A stretch of DNA of 64,000 bases from JBKBIP01 sp046297495 (GCA_046297495.1 JBKBIP010000021.1:46815-110814), one strand, 5' to 3'; positions 44,058 through 53,837 are shown, counted from the first letter of the stretch. Made by a program: numbers and translations. The notes: generated from the letters alone by a model not told the origin.

Positions 44058-45593
44058 ATGCTTACCAAGCTGAGTACGTTTGCCTTGCTCGGCATCGACG
44101 CCGTGCCGGTGGAAGTCGAGGTGGATACAGCCCTCGGCCTGCCCAAGACGGTGCTGGTCGGGCTGCCGGAATTGGCTGTCAAAGAGAGTATTCATCGCAT
44201 CGAGCGTGCCTTGGTCAATCTGGGCTATCAGCGTCCCAGCGGCCGCACCATCATCAACCTCGCCCCCGCCGACCTGAAAAAAGACGCTGGCTCCTTTGAT
44301 TTGCCGATCGCGCTCGGCTTACTGACGGCCACCAGACAGCTTTTGCCAGAACAGCTGCGCGACTTCGCCATTGTCGGCGAGCTGGCCCTGGATGGCAGCG
44401 TCCGCCCGATCAAGGGGGTGCTGTCCATCGCCATGGCCGCCCGTGAGAAGGAGATTCCCAAACTGCTCGTCCCCGCCGCCAACGCTCGCGAGGCCGCCGT
44501 GGTCCAGGCGGTGTCGGTCTTCGGTGTCAACTCCTTAGCGGAGGCGGTCGGCATCCTGTCCGGCCAGCTCCCCGCCGAGCCGGTGACGGCGGGAGTGGCG
44601 GAACTCTTTGGCAAGCTCAACACCTATGAGGTCGATTTCGCCGACGTGCGCGGTCAGGAGTTCGCCAAGCGCGCTTTGGGGGTGGCGGCCAGCGGTGGGC
44701 ACAACGTCCTGTTCATTGGCAGTCCCGGCACCGGCAAGACCATGCTGGCTCGCCGCCTGCCGACGATCTTGCCGCCGTTGACGCCGTCGGAAAGTCTGGA
44801 AACCACGCGCATCTACAGCGCCATCGGTCGGCTGTCACCGGATGAACCGTTGCTGGCCACGCGCCCCTTCCGTTCGCCGCACCACACCATCAGCGACGCC
44901 GGCATGGTGGGCGGCGGCAGCATCCCCGCCCCCGGCGAGATTTCGCTGGCCCATCATGGCGTGCTGTTTCTCGATGAATTGCCGGAATTCAACCGCCGCA
45001 GCCTGGAAGTGCTGCGCCAACCGCTCGAAGAGGGGCGCGTCACCATCTCGCGGGCCGTACACTCCGCGACCTTCCCGGCCAGCTTCATCCTGGTGGCGGC
45101 GATGAATCCCTGCCCGTGTGGTTTTCTTGGTGACGCCAAGAGGTCGTGTAACTGCTCTCCCATGCAAATTGAGCGCTACATGGGACGCATCAGCGGCCCG
45201 TTGCTGGACCGCATCGACATGCACATCGAGGTCCCCGCCGTCCCCTATCAAGAGCTGGCCGCCAAGCAAGAGGGAACTTCCAGCCAGACCATGCGCGAGC
45301 AAGTGCTCCGCGCTCGCGCCGTGCAAGCCAAGCGCTTCGGCGGCGACGGCCACCGCCTCAATAGCCGCATGACCAGCCGCCAGCTGCGCAAATACTGCCT
45401 GCTGGACGCCGAATGTCACAATCTATTGCAAACCGCGATGGACGAACTCGGTCTCTCCGCCCGCGCCCACGACCGCATTCTCCGCGTCGCCCGCACCATT
45501 GCCGACCTCGACGGCCATGACACCATCCAGGCACAACATTTGATGGAGGCGATCCATTACCGGACGCTGGATCGCAAGCTGTGGGCGCGGTGA
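44058..45593 (+). CDS. comM: ComM/YifB-family AAA+ Mg-chelatase-like ATPase
   Basis: A 511-residue protein of the YifB/ComM family, a hexameric helicase aiding branch migration during recombination and DNA uptake. An N-terminal Lon-protease-like fold (residues about 1-185) precedes the AAA+ domain with Walker A GSPGTGKTM and the Walker B segment FLDELPEF. A C4-type zinc motif appears in NPCPCGFLGDAKRSCNCSP. The start ATG 44058 follows GGAG at about 11 nt. It is convergent with the DksA-type gene. Confidence 0.93.
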   Translation: MLTKLSTFALLGIDAVPVEVEVDTALGLPKTVLVGLPELAVKESIHRIERALVNLGYQRPSGRTIINLAPADLKKDAGSFDLPIALGLLTATRQLLPEQLRDFAIVGELALDGSVRPIKGVLSIAMAAREKEIPKLLVPAANAREAAVVQAVSVFGVNSLAEAVGILSGQLPAEPVTAGVAELFGKLNTYEVDFADVRGQEFAKRALGVAASGGHNVLFIGSPGTGKTMLARRLPTILPPLTPSESLETTRIYSAIGRLSPDEPLLATRPFRSPHHTISDAGMVGGGSIPAPGEISLAHHGVLFLDELPEFNRRSLEVLRQPLEEGRVTISRAVHSATFPASFILVAAMNPCPCGFLGDAKRSCNCSPMQIERYMGRISGPLLDRIDMHIEVPAVPYQELAAKQEGTSSQTMREQVLRARAVQAKRFGGDGHRLNSRMTSRQLRKYCLLDAECHNLLQTAMDELGLSARAHDRILRVARTIADLDGHDTIQAQHLMEAIHYRTLDRKLWAR

Positions 45594-45664
45594 AGGGGGA
45601 AAACGGAGCAGACCTGTTCATGACTATGCCGATGACGGAAAAAGCAGGGATAGAAAGTAAAACT

Positions 45665-45688
45665 ACGAAACAATGATTCGTTTTTCGT
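45665..45688. repeat. Partial family A arm with small palindrome
   Basis: Read on the minus strand, part of this region (GAATCATTGTTTCG) matches the family A left arm at about 12 of 14 positions. ACGAAA (45665-45670) and TTTCGT (45683-45688) form a small palindrome. Confidence 0.35.
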
Positions 45689-45798
45689 GAGGAGAGAGGA
45701 CACCATTGTTTCTAAAATCCGATCGCAAGTGACCGATAAGAACTATCGCTAACCACCCAAAGGGGGCTTCCCCTGCCTCATTCGCGGCACAAAATGTT

Positions 45799-45842
45799 AC
45801 GGCCAGGGCAAAACCCATAGTGTTGGGTTCGGCCCTGGCCGT
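45799..45842. terminator. Bidirectional terminator between comM and the DksA-type gene
   Basis: ACGGCCAGGGC (45799-45809) pairs perfectly with GCCCTGGCCGT (45832-45842). Inside it AACCC (45812-45816) pairs with GGGTT (45825-45829) after 2-nt bulges. It lies between two convergent genes. Confidence 0.85.
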
Positions 45843-45864
45843 TGGGTTGGCATGGTGGCAAGTG

Positions 45865-46326
45865 TCACTTGCTCAGGTCAATTTCCAGGTCGGAGAGGTC
45901 CACTTCCCGATCCTCGTAATCCGAATCGGAAACTTTTTCCCAATCTCCCCCAGAACGCTCGTCCGACCAAGTACCGTACAGCTCGAACTCGCGCTGGCAG
46001 GTGACGCACATAGTACTGTATGGAAGCACATTGAGCCGGGCCACCGGAATCTTACGTTGGCAACCTTCGCAAATGCCATACGACCCTTGCGCCATGCGTG
46101 CGATGGCTCGCTCGATTTGGGCCAGCTCGCGGGCCTCCAACTCAGCCAACTGTGAGGAAATCTCCTCACTCCCCGCGCCAAAGGCGGCATCGGCGGAATC
46201 CCCACCCAGTGAGTAGGAGCTATATTTGCGTAAGTCTTCCAACTCCATGCCGATACGACGAGCCAATTCGTCGCGCCGTGTCGTCAATGTCTTATACAGC
46301 CGCAGCAGAGCTTCATGTCGTGCCAT
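45865..46326 (-). CDS. TraR/DksA C4 zinc-finger protein
   Basis: A 153-residue DksA/TraR-type protein. A coiled-coil-like helical N-terminus leads to a C4 zinc motif: CEGCQRKI and CVTCQ about 20 residues later. The C-terminus is acidic (DSDYEDREVDLSDLEID). Such proteins bind RNA polymerase or are general stress proteins. AGGTGG lies 7 nt before ATG 46326. The gene is alone, with an AT-rich upstream region. Length exceeds the classic E. coli DksA C-terminus by an acidic tail. Confidence 0.88.
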   Translation of the reverse strand: MARHEALLRLYKTLTTRRDELARRIGMELEDLRKYSSYSLGGDSADAAFGAGSEEISSQLAELEARELAQIERAIARMAQGSYGICEGCQRKIPVARLNVLPYSTMCVTCQREFELYGTWSDERSGGDWEKVSDSDYEDREVDLSDLEIDLSK

Positions 46327-46956
46327 GTTGTCACCACCTCTCGTTGGTTGTCGTCTCCGCTGGTTGATAGCGCAGATGAATCCGACTAATCCCAGAAATG
46401 TGAAAAAACTCCTTTGATGCTCTTGTCAATGGTGTCATGGATTCCTAAGACGAACCGCATACATAAACTTTCAGCGCTTCTATATCCGCAACAATCGTGC
46501 CGAAGATTACGATTCGTTCGGATATTTCAGAAATCCCTTAACACATGGACTTTTGACTAAGAGATGAGAGAACGAAAGTCCGTGTCGATTTCTTGATTTA
46601 ATATGTGGTCCGTTTTTGACCATTTATCTGCTTCAATTCCTCTCCCCGCGCTCGAAAATTGAACACCTCCTGATCAGACTCATTTTCCTGCATCAATATA
46701 TACACGATGTTCATGGAGATAGTTCAAAGAAAAATCGCTCTTTCGCCAATCTTTTTTCCCTAGCCAATGGATTATAGGAGATAAATGGAACGCAATTGCA
46801 GTATTTTCCTCCTTTTTTCACTCACCCGCGCGGATTGTTTGCAACTATCCACAAATCAATGACTTATGCCGATTCTATCGAACTGGCTGCGTAGCCCACC
46901 CTGAGCGGACACTTGTTGATGGTCACATGGAATGAGGATGATAAATCAAGAAAGGT
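46327..46956. other. AT-rich intergenic region
   Basis: About 630 nt, noticeably more AT-rich than the surroundings, with no supported gene. An 11-bp imperfect stem (ACAC-GGACTTT at 46541-46553 with AAAGTCC-GTGT at 46575-46585) around a 21-nt loop is the only structure I see. It should contain the promoter for the DksA-type gene; TTGACA (minus strand, 46429-46424) is present, but no good -10 follows. Confidence 0.4.
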
Positions 46957-47658
46957 TCACGGCAAACCGGCGGGGAGGGGCTGGACTTTGCGGATCAGGG
47001 GGGCTTGGCCCTTGACGTGCTCCAATTCGATCACGAACGGCACCGGCTCATCATGGAAGCGCTGCTCTAGATAGCGGCGGTAGAGCAGTTGCCGAGCGAC
47101 GCGCCGGGGAGGGCCGAGCAGTTCCAGATCATCATAGCGCAACTGAGAAGCAGTCTGCTCTCCATTGGCGTGCCAGGCATCGTGCATCAAGCGCCGCGCC
47201 TGTTCCGCGTCGCGCTGCCATTCCCAAGTTAAGCGCGCCAAGTGGAGCCGACCGGCGGCGTCCGTGGCGTCCAGGATTTCCTCCTGCTCCCGCAACCAAC
47301 GACCTTGTACGCGTGCGGCGAGCTTGGCGTCGTTCAATTCATTTTGGCAGGCTTCCACCACGAGCCGAACTTGCTCTTCGCGCAAGAGCGTGAGGTGTTG
47401 CTCCTGGACTTGCACGGCCCGGCTGAACAAGCGGCGCGCCAACGTCGGCTGTTCGCGCAGCTGGGCCGCCGCCGCGCGCGCGATCGCCAGCGCTGCCGCT
47501 GGCCGTTCCCCCATCTCCTTTTCCCAGGCGGCAATCTGGGCTTCCAAGTCAGCGGGGGGTTGGGCCAGCAGGGGAGAGGAAAGCATCAGCCACAGGCAGA
47601 GTTTGGCAACCAGAAGGTAACTGATCCGAAAAACGAGCGGCATCGAATCTGAACTCAT
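46957..47658 (-). CDS. Secreted helical protein of unknown function
   Basis: A 233-residue protein. I chose ATG 47658, about 8 nt behind AAGGA, which gives a signal peptide (FRISYLLVAKLCLWLMLSSP, cleavage near LLAQP). The mature part is Ala/Leu/Arg/Glu-rich, strongly helical, and contains TPR-like periodicity. No domain is recognised. Upstream in-frame ATGs at 47667 and 47739 are possible but weaker. It follows the GH15 gene on the same strand by about 90 nt. Confidence 0.68.
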   Translation of the reverse strand: MSSDSMPLVFRISYLLVAKLCLWLMLSSPLLAQPPADLEAQIAAWEKEMGERPAAALAIARAAAAQLREQPTLARRLFSRAVQVQEQHLTLLREEQVRLVVEACQNELNDAKLAARVQGRWLREQEEILDATDAAGRLHLARLTWEWQRDAEQARRLMHDAWHANGEQTASQLRYDDLELLGPPRRVARQLLYRRYLEQRFHDEPVPFVIELEHVKGQAPLIRKVQPLPAGLP

Positions 47659-47750
47659 GGCGGCCATCCTTCCTCGCGGCTTCTCCGCCGCCGCGCTGAT
47701 TGCCTCGAACGGCATGTCGTCTGGGCAGGCGATTGGCATTTCTCCCTATT

Positions 47751-50195
47751 TTACCGCGCCACGATGGTTACTTGAAAATCCTTATTCTCCCATCGCTGGT
47801 CGTCGATCCAAAAAAAGGTGAAGCGCAAGGGGGGTTTCTGTTTCAAAGCGATCGGGATATCCACGTAATGGACGCCGATGGCGGTGGCGATGGAGGGGGT
47901 ATCGCGGCGGGTTTTCCAATCGTCATTGGTCCAGTGCAGGCGGAAGGGGGCGGCGGTTTGGATGCGCACCGTCTGGCCAGGGGTCACGGCTTGGAGCTGA
48001 CGGTTGAACTTCCACACCTCCAGCGGCTGGCGCGTGCCGTTGCCGAGATAGCGGTCGGCCACTTCCGGGATCAGGTCGAACACCTGGCCATCGGCGGCGG
48101 AACGGACCAGCTTGATGTACTCGGCGTGCGCCCAGCATAAGGGCATGGCTCCCCCCGTGGGTCGGCCTAGGTACATGAACAGATCGGGGCGGTCGGGTTC
48201 GTCCCAGATTTGTTCTGGCAACAGGGCGTTGGCGCTGGCGAAGTTTTCCATCGCCTTGATGTACGGCAACGGATCATGGCCGGCGGCTAATTCATAATGG
48301 CCGCGCTCGCCGGTGAGTAGCGGCCAGGCGCGACCTTGGCCCCAGCCCTGAAACGGCCCGCCGTCGGCTCGTTGACCGTAGCCGTCGTGATTGTAGCGCC
48401 GCCAACACGGACCGAACGGCGTGTCCACTTTCAGTACCGCGTCAATGACCCGCAGCGAATCCAAGATGACCGGATCGCAGGGGCGGCGGATGCCATAGCG
48501 GACCAATTCCAGAAAACCGGCATCGACGATCTCCTTGGCGGGGAACTCCACCTGCGCGCCCGGCGGACGATTGCGAATGGGAATCATGCCGTGGTTGGCG
48601 TTCTCATCAGCGCGCGGGTCATTCAGGTCCATCGGATGAATGCGAATGTAATGCCGCTTGATCCCCGGCACCAACGTCCCTTCTGTGGTCATCGTCCAGG
48701 CTTCCACATGGCTTTCCAGAAAGTCGGCGTACTGTTCGAGGAACTGGGCGGTGGCGGCGTCCCCATGTAAGCGGGCAAAGGCGGCGGCGCACACCAAGCC
48801 GGCGATCTGCACCGCCAACGTCGAGGGGGAATAGCCGCTGTTCTCTTCCCAGCGCTCCTGCCCCGTGGCGGGACCATTGAGGAGCAAATAGCGACAGGCC
48901 CGCAGCACCATTGGCAGCGGATCGAAGTCTTTCAGGGCGTTGGCCCGATGCAGCCGCCACGCCAAAACGATGGGAAAGGCCACTTCATCCAGCTGGACTC
49001 CCTTCCAGTACGCCTCGCCGTTGAGCCAGAAATTTTGATAAAAGCCGCCGTCGGGCCGTTGCGTGAAGGCCAGGTAGATCAAGGCGCGGAACGGCGTTTC
49101 CAAATCGCCGGCCGCCAGCAGCCCCGACGCGCTGCCGCACATGTCGCGCGTCCAGACGAGATGATACCCCCCCAAGTCCTCATCCCCCTTGGCCTCTCCC
49201 CAGGGGATGCTCATGGAGGCGATCAAGGCGCCATCATAGAATTTGTCTTCGTGGGCCAGCAAAATACTTTTGCTGGTGCGAAACAGATGGCCGCTATCTC
49301 CGGTGAAAGAGGATAGTTCAACCCCGGTGCGGCCGAAGTGTTTGCGCCATTCCGCGATGGCCTGATCCATGTGGGCGGTGGGCCGATGCCATTGCTCGAT
49401 GAACCGCTCGCGGTGCTCGGCAAAGGGGGTAGTCAACGCTTGATATAACGTCATTAAGGCGGTGTGCAGGCTGTCGCCGAAAGCCAAGCCGATGACAAAT
49501 TCTCGCCCCTGGCGCAGATCGATCTCGCCGGTCAGGGCGATGTTGCCATTGTACGCGCTGTCGAACTGCCAGTTCATCTCGTGGTTGCTCATCAGGTCCT
49601 GCCACCCGTCGCTGGTGCCGACGTAGCCGCAAGAGCAATGGGCGAAAGGAATGGTACAGGCGACCGCCAGCCAAGTATTCCCCTTGTGAGCCGTCAGCAC
49701 CCGGCCATAGGGGGTCTGGGCGACGTTGCCGAAGTTACCGCCGCCGCCTACCTCCAGGTGCGGGGCCAGCAGCACGTACAGTTTCAGCTTGTTCAATAAG
49801 CTCGGCTCGGCGTCCAGCGTGGTATGCAGCAACACACAGGAATGGTGCGGATCCGTGATGATTTCCTTGGTGATCTGGTAGCGCCCCTGCGGATCGCGGG
49901 TGACGACGCGAAAGCCCAGCGTGTAATGGGCCAGGTATTCGATGCTACTCTCCAGGTAACGGCGTTCGTCGTGGCAGAAGGTTTCGCCGTCGGTGATGAG
50001 GAATTGCAGATCGCGGAGCTGCGGGCGGTCGATGGTCGGGTAATACACCTCGTTGAGGATACCCTTGGAAACCGTGAACCAAACTCGGCTCAGGGCCGAG
50101 TACGCGGTACCAACGCCGTCCTTGTCACTGCGCGACCAGCGCGGCGGAATCCCCGGCCATCCGAAGGCGGGATGTTGACTGAGCAAGATGGTCAT
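47751..50195 (-). CDS. GH15 glucoamylase-type glycoside hydrolase
   Basis: An 814-residue protein of glycoside hydrolase family 15 (glucan 1,4-alpha-glucosidase-like). The N-terminal beta-sandwich (residues about 1-270) precedes the (alpha/alpha)6 catalytic barrel. Family motifs seen: GGYHLVWTRDM, SGYSPSTLAVQIAGL, and GWGQGRAWPLLTGERGHYEL, which contains one of the catalytic-acid regions. No signal peptide. It starts at ATG 50195, 9 nt behind the previous stop, so it shares a transcript with the YtkA-like gene. It probably releases glucose from glycogen-type or maltodextrin glucans inside the cell. Confidence 0.9.
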   Translation of the reverse strand: MTILLSQHPAFGWPGIPPRWSRSDKDGVGTAYSALSRVWFTVSKGILNEVYYPTIDRPQLRDLQFLITDGETFCHDERRYLESSIEYLAHYTLGFRVVTRDPQGRYQITKEIITDPHHSCVLLHTTLDAEPSLLNKLKLYVLLAPHLEVGGGGNFGNVAQTPYGRVLTAHKGNTWLAVACTIPFAHCSCGYVGTSDGWQDLMSNHEMNWQFDSAYNGNIALTGEIDLRQGREFVIGLAFGDSLHTALMTLYQALTTPFAEHRERFIEQWHRPTAHMDQAIAEWRKHFGRTGVELSSFTGDSGHLFRTSKSILLAHEDKFYDGALIASMSIPWGEAKGDEDLGGYHLVWTRDMCGSASGLLAAGDLETPFRALIYLAFTQRPDGGFYQNFWLNGEAYWKGVQLDEVAFPIVLAWRLHRANALKDFDPLPMVLRACRYLLLNGPATGQERWEENSGYSPSTLAVQIAGLVCAAAFARLHGDAATAQFLEQYADFLESHVEAWTMTTEGTLVPGIKRHYIRIHPMDLNDPRADENANHGMIPIRNRPPGAQVEFPAKEIVDAGFLELVRYGIRRPCDPVILDSLRVIDAVLKVDTPFGPCWRRYNHDGYGQRADGGPFQGWGQGRAWPLLTGERGHYELAAGHDPLPYIKAMENFASANALLPEQIWDEPDRPDLFMYLGRPTGGAMPLCWAHAEYIKLVRSAADGQVFDLIPEVADRYLGNGTRQPLEVWKFNRQLQAVTPGQTVRIQTAAPFRLHWTNDDWKTRRDTPSIATAIGVHYVDIPIALKQKPPLRFTFFWIDDQRWENKDFQVTIVAR

Positions 50196-50204
50196 GGGTG
50201 GTTC

Positions 50205-50783
50205 TCAAACTGTTCCGGAATACCGGCCGCGCCGTGTCAGGATTTGCTGCACGCTGAACAACACGATGGGCACGACCGGCAATGCTATCCAGAATACCAT
50301 GTCCCACCATCTCGGCAATGGTTCCGCCGCTTCCACGTCGAATTGCGTGTGGACTGGCCCATGAGGACCGTCAATTTCGATTTGCACCGACCAGCGCCCG
50401 GCATGGGGCAGCTCAAACTTGGCCGACTGGTACAATTTGTTGGTGGCTGCCTCTTGGCTGGCGCGTTGGTGGATCCCGCCGGACGTGCTGCCCGCTGGGG
50501 TCATGCCGACCAGGACGGTCGTATCGAGAAGGGGGATATTGTCGGCGGCGTCCTGCACGAACACGCTGACATCGACCGGCCCCGCCCGCAACGGCACCGG
50601 CGCCGTGAACACCGTCACCTGATAGTCCCCCAGACGTTGCGAGAACCGCACTTCCCCCCCGTCGGCCCGAAGGGGGACGGGTAGAGTAAGAACCAAGAGG
50701 ATACCTAGCAAACAGAACGAGACGCCCGAAACCAATTTCGATGGTCTCTCCACGATGCAAAACAGGATAGCCGTCTCGGACAC
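50205..50783 (-). CDS. Membrane-anchored YtkA/FixH-like protein
   Basis: A 192-residue protein. The GTG start at 50783 follows AGGAG with 7-nt spacing. A hydrophobic N-terminal segment (VSGVSFCLLGILLVLTLPV) and a C-terminal membrane helix (MVFWIALPVVPIVLFSVQQI) flank a beta-rich domain with APVPLRAGPVDVSVFVQD, which resembles the extracytoplasmic domain of YtkA/FixH-like proteins. No Cys pair. It is upstream of the GH15 gene. A role in copper or cytochrome biology is suggested by homologs but not seen here. Confidence 0.65.
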   Translation of the reverse strand: MSETAILFCIVERPSKLVSGVSFCLLGILLVLTLPVPLRADGGEVRFSQRLGDYQVTVFTAPVPLRAGPVDVSVFVQDAADNIPLLDTTVLVGMTPAGSTSGGIHQRASQEAATNKLYQSAKFELPHAGRWSVQIEIDGPHGPVHTQFDVEAAEPLPRWWDMVFWIALPVVPIVLFSVQQILTRRGRYSGTV

Positions 50784-50870
50784 GGGGTTCTCCTAGAGGG
50801 ATTGCCTACGGTTTGCAACGAATCCGAACAGGATGACGAAGATTCGGAGACAGCGCCGATCCGCGCCCGC

Positions 50871-50897
50871 AGTCCGCGGAGCCTCGCTCCGCGGACT
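50871..50897. repeat. Perfect 12-bp hairpin
   Basis: AGTCCGCGGAGC (50871-50882) and GCTCCGCGGACT (50886-50897) with a 3-nt loop, in the 246-nt gap between minus-strand genes. It could end transcription of the 935-residue gene. It is not followed by a T-tract. Confidence 0.6.
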
Positions 50898-51029
50898 ATT
50901 TCTGAGAATAGCCCCCCGGATTTCATATGCGGACTACGTGCGCGGATCAACACCGTGCCGACGGTTCGGAACACTCAGGGGGAGCACACTTATCCTATGA
51001 CAAACGCAGGGGGACCGTTCATCGATTAT

Positions 51030-53837
51030 CTATCGCGACGGCGGCCCGTGACTGGTCGTGATGCCGGTGGCGGCTGGCGGGGTGGTGTTGGAAAACAGCG
51101 GTTCGATGCGGAGATCGTCGAAGTAAACCGTTCCCACGCCGGTTAAGGCCAAGGTGAGGTGGATGGTGCCGGATGCAGGCACCCGACGATAGAGAGTGAA
51201 CTTTTTCCAGCGAGTGGTTTCGGTCAAGCGCACGGCCAATGGTTCGCCGCCGGCGCTGTCGTAGAACAGAGCGCCATCCGCCGATGCTTGAATATCTTCG
51301 GGAATGCGCATCCAGCCGCTGATCCGCACCAGCGTTCCTGGTTGCAGGCGCACGGCGGGGCTGTGGATGGCCAGATAAGTGCGCTCCAAGGCGGCGGGAG
51401 TGACAGGGCTTTGGTTCGTTCGACTCGGCACGGCAGCCGGGCGAATGCGCAGCATCAGACATTGTTTCCCCTCGCGGGGCTTGTCACTGACGCGACGCGC
51501 CTCCAACTCCACGTTGTCCATCGTGATTTCCTGGGCCGACCAGGAGGCCGGGGCGCGATCCGGAGAGACTTCAAAATCGCCATCGGGCAGCACGTTGGCC
51601 CCCGGCGTGGCACGCTGGATTTCCTCCATAAACTCCCAATGTTTCGGCAAGGTGAAAAAGCTCAACGCGTAGGGACTGGCGACAGGGGTATCCAGGCCGC
51701 GCATGGCTAGGTCCCATTGAGCGCGCATCAGGATGCGCAGGGGACGCAAGGCGCGATGGGCTTCCCAATAAGCGGCCCGATAGTCACCGCTGTTCCAACG
51801 GGCGACGCTCTCCCGCAAGCGGGCGCGAGCGTTGTCTTGCAGCGCCTGGCCGTCGGGCAGCGTGTGGCCCCGGCGTTCCAGCTCCGCTTCGATTTTCAAT
51901 ACTTTGTCCATCTCGGCGGCGGCCAGGTCATGCGCCCATTGGGCGGCCAACTTTCTCATGCGGCGGGCTTGGTCCTGAAATCGCACCAGGAGACCATCGG
52001 GACCGTTGTCGCTGGTGAACAGGATAGCAGCGGTCAAACCGAATTCCGGCAACGTCACCCGCGTTCCCCCCATGACGCGCTCGATCCGCAAAGAGCGCAC
52101 ATCGCCGGGAGTGATTTCCCAGGCTTGAGCGCCGGCGGGCACTTGGGGCACGGTGATGGACAGATGCGCGACTGCCGACTGTCCCGGCACGAACTGCGCG
52201 CCGCGACCCATCCAAATCGGCAGCACCAACACGCCATGCTCCGTGCGCAGCACCGCCGCCTTGATGTCCTTGACGGAGGTGTCGATCCAGGCCGGCTGTT
52301 CCTGCACGGAAACGAGCAACGGCTCCAGCATGTGCAATTCTTGATTGAGCAATGCCATTGTCAGCAAGCGGTCGCGCCCCTGGTGGCTGTCGGCCAGGTA
52401 GCGATCCGACCAGAAGCCCAGGCCGCGACAACCCGAAGCCACGGCGATGTAGGACAGCAAGCGAATCTGTTCCGGTTGGGGGCCGATGGGATCGGAGAAA
52501 CCTTTGCCATCCACGCGACCATACACCAGCTGCGTGTACCATTCGGGCAGATGCGTCTGCACCCACGTCCATAAGAACGAGCCGGGCCGCGCCAACTGGC
52601 GGCGCTGCTCGATCCAGTCGCGGAAACCCGTCATCTCCAGGCCGGTCATCAATGGCCAGCGATGCACGCCGACCATGAAATCGGGCAACAGCGAGTAGGA
52701 TTTCACTCCATCCCAGACATCGCCGGCCAAGGGACGGTTGGTGTCGGCCACGTGCAGCGCGCGCGTGGCCTGGCGAATCGCTTCCTTTTGCTCGCTGACC
52801 AAACCGCCGCCCAGGTCCCAAAACAACACCGCGCCGCTGTCGATGAAACGGCTCATCGGATCACTCAGGCGGTCGAGCGCCAACGCCTGGGCGGACGGTC
52901 CCGCCACGGGCAGGGCCGGCACCAGCCAGAAGCCCAAGTTGATTGCCTCTTCTTGCAGATGAGGCGGCGTGTGGATGTCCATCCAGACGGTGTTGAAACC
53001 CGCATCGCGTAACGCTTTCAAGGGGGTGTCACTGTGGCGAATGCCCCGGAAGAAGAACCGTTTGCCGCCCACCAACAGACGATCTTGATTCAGCTCCACG
53101 ATGACTGGCCGGAACGGCGGCGCGACGCGCTGCTGGGAATCGCGCAGGTTGGTGATTGGTTCGTGCGCGTCGGCATCCTTCGGACGGCTGGCCGGCTGGA
53201 AGGGGGATTGCTGATCCAGGACCGGGCCGATTTCCAGATCGTCGATGAAGACATCGTGCAAGCCGGGACCGCCGTATATGTTCAGGATGATCCGGTCGAT
53301 GTAGGCATCGGTGAAGTTGACATCTCGCCCCAATTCGGCCCGCATGAGTTGTTGCTGTTCCTGGGCCAGCTTGGTCGGCCGGCGCAGCTCGACGCGCTGC
53401 CAACGGCCAACGAGTTGATACATCTCACCGCGTAACAACGTCGTCAGCGGTTCTTCCAAGTTGTGCGGATTTCGTTCTCGCGGCAGCACCAGCCGCGCTT
53501 GCAGCTGGATGCTGGGCCGATTGGCTTTGAGCCAGACGCTACACGACAGTTCCTCGGTGATCGGTGCTCGTCCGGTTGGATAATGATAGTGGATATAGCT
53601 CCCCGGTTCGGCATTCAGCTGGATGTGTTCGGAGAACTGGCCGGTATGGGCGGTTTTGTCCGTCAATTCATGCACCAGTTCCTGAAAGGGGGCATCGGCG
53701 GCCCCCTTGAACCAGCCCAACGTGCGTGTCTCGAAGCCATTGCGATGCACCTGCTGGGCCAGGGCCATGTTGAGGACTAGCATGACACCGCCTGCTGCCA
53801 GGGTCAGCCCCAGGGCTATCATCCGTGGCCGATTCAT
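51030..53837 (-). CDS. Large secreted glycoside-hydrolase-like / carbohydrate-binding protein
   Basis: A 935-residue exported protein. AAAGGAGG lies 8 nt before ATG 53837, an excellent ribosome site. A signal peptide (ALGLTLAAGGVMLVLNMALA, cleavage at AQQ) precedes an N-terminal jelly-roll-like domain (about 30-240). The middle (about 260-580) contains a TIM-barrel-like run (FFFRGIRHSDTPLKALRDAG, FNTVWMDIHTP, VLFWDLGGG, YIAVASGCRGLGFWSDRYL) typical of beta-glycosidase superfamily proteins. A second jelly-roll-like domain follows near 730-920. Catalytic glutamates could not be assigned, so a lectin-like role is possible. Confidence 0.78.
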   Translation of the reverse strand: MNRPRMIALGLTLAAGGVMLVLNMALAQQVHRNGFETRTLGWFKGAADAPFQELVHELTDKTAHTGQFSEHIQLNAEPGSYIHYHYPTGRAPITEELSCSVWLKANRPSIQLQARLVLPRERNPHNLEEPLTTLLRGEMYQLVGRWQRVELRRPTKLAQEQQQLMRAELGRDVNFTDAYIDRIILNIYGGPGLHDVFIDDLEIGPVLDQQSPFQPASRPKDADAHEPITNLRDSQQRVAPPFRPVIVELNQDRLLVGGKRFFFRGIRHSDTPLKALRDAGFNTVWMDIHTPPHLQEEAINLGFWLVPALPVAGPSAQALALDRLSDPMSRFIDSGAVLFWDLGGGLVSEQKEAIRQATRALHVADTNRPLAGDVWDGVKSYSLLPDFMVGVHRWPLMTGLEMTGFRDWIEQRRQLARPGSFLWTWVQTHLPEWYTQLVYGRVDGKGFSDPIGPQPEQIRLLSYIAVASGCRGLGFWSDRYLADSHQGRDRLLTMALLNQELHMLEPLLVSVQEQPAWIDTSVKDIKAAVLRTEHGVLVLPIWMGRGAQFVPGQSAVAHLSITVPQVPAGAQAWEITPGDVRSLRIERVMGGTRVTLPEFGLTAAILFTSDNGPDGLLVRFQDQARRMRKLAAQWAHDLAAAEMDKVLKIEAELERRGHTLPDGQALQDNARARLRESVARWNSGDYRAAYWEAHRALRPLRILMRAQWDLAMRGLDTPVASPYALSFFTLPKHWEFMEEIQRATPGANVLPDGDFEVSPDRAPASWSAQEITMDNVELEARRVSDKPREGKQCLMLRIRPAAVPSRTNQSPVTPAALERTYLAIHSPAVRLQPGTLVRISGWMRIPEDIQASADGALFYDSAGGEPLAVRLTETTRWKKFTLYRRVPASGTIHLTLALTGVGTVYFDDLRIEPLFSNTTPPAATGITTSHGPPSR

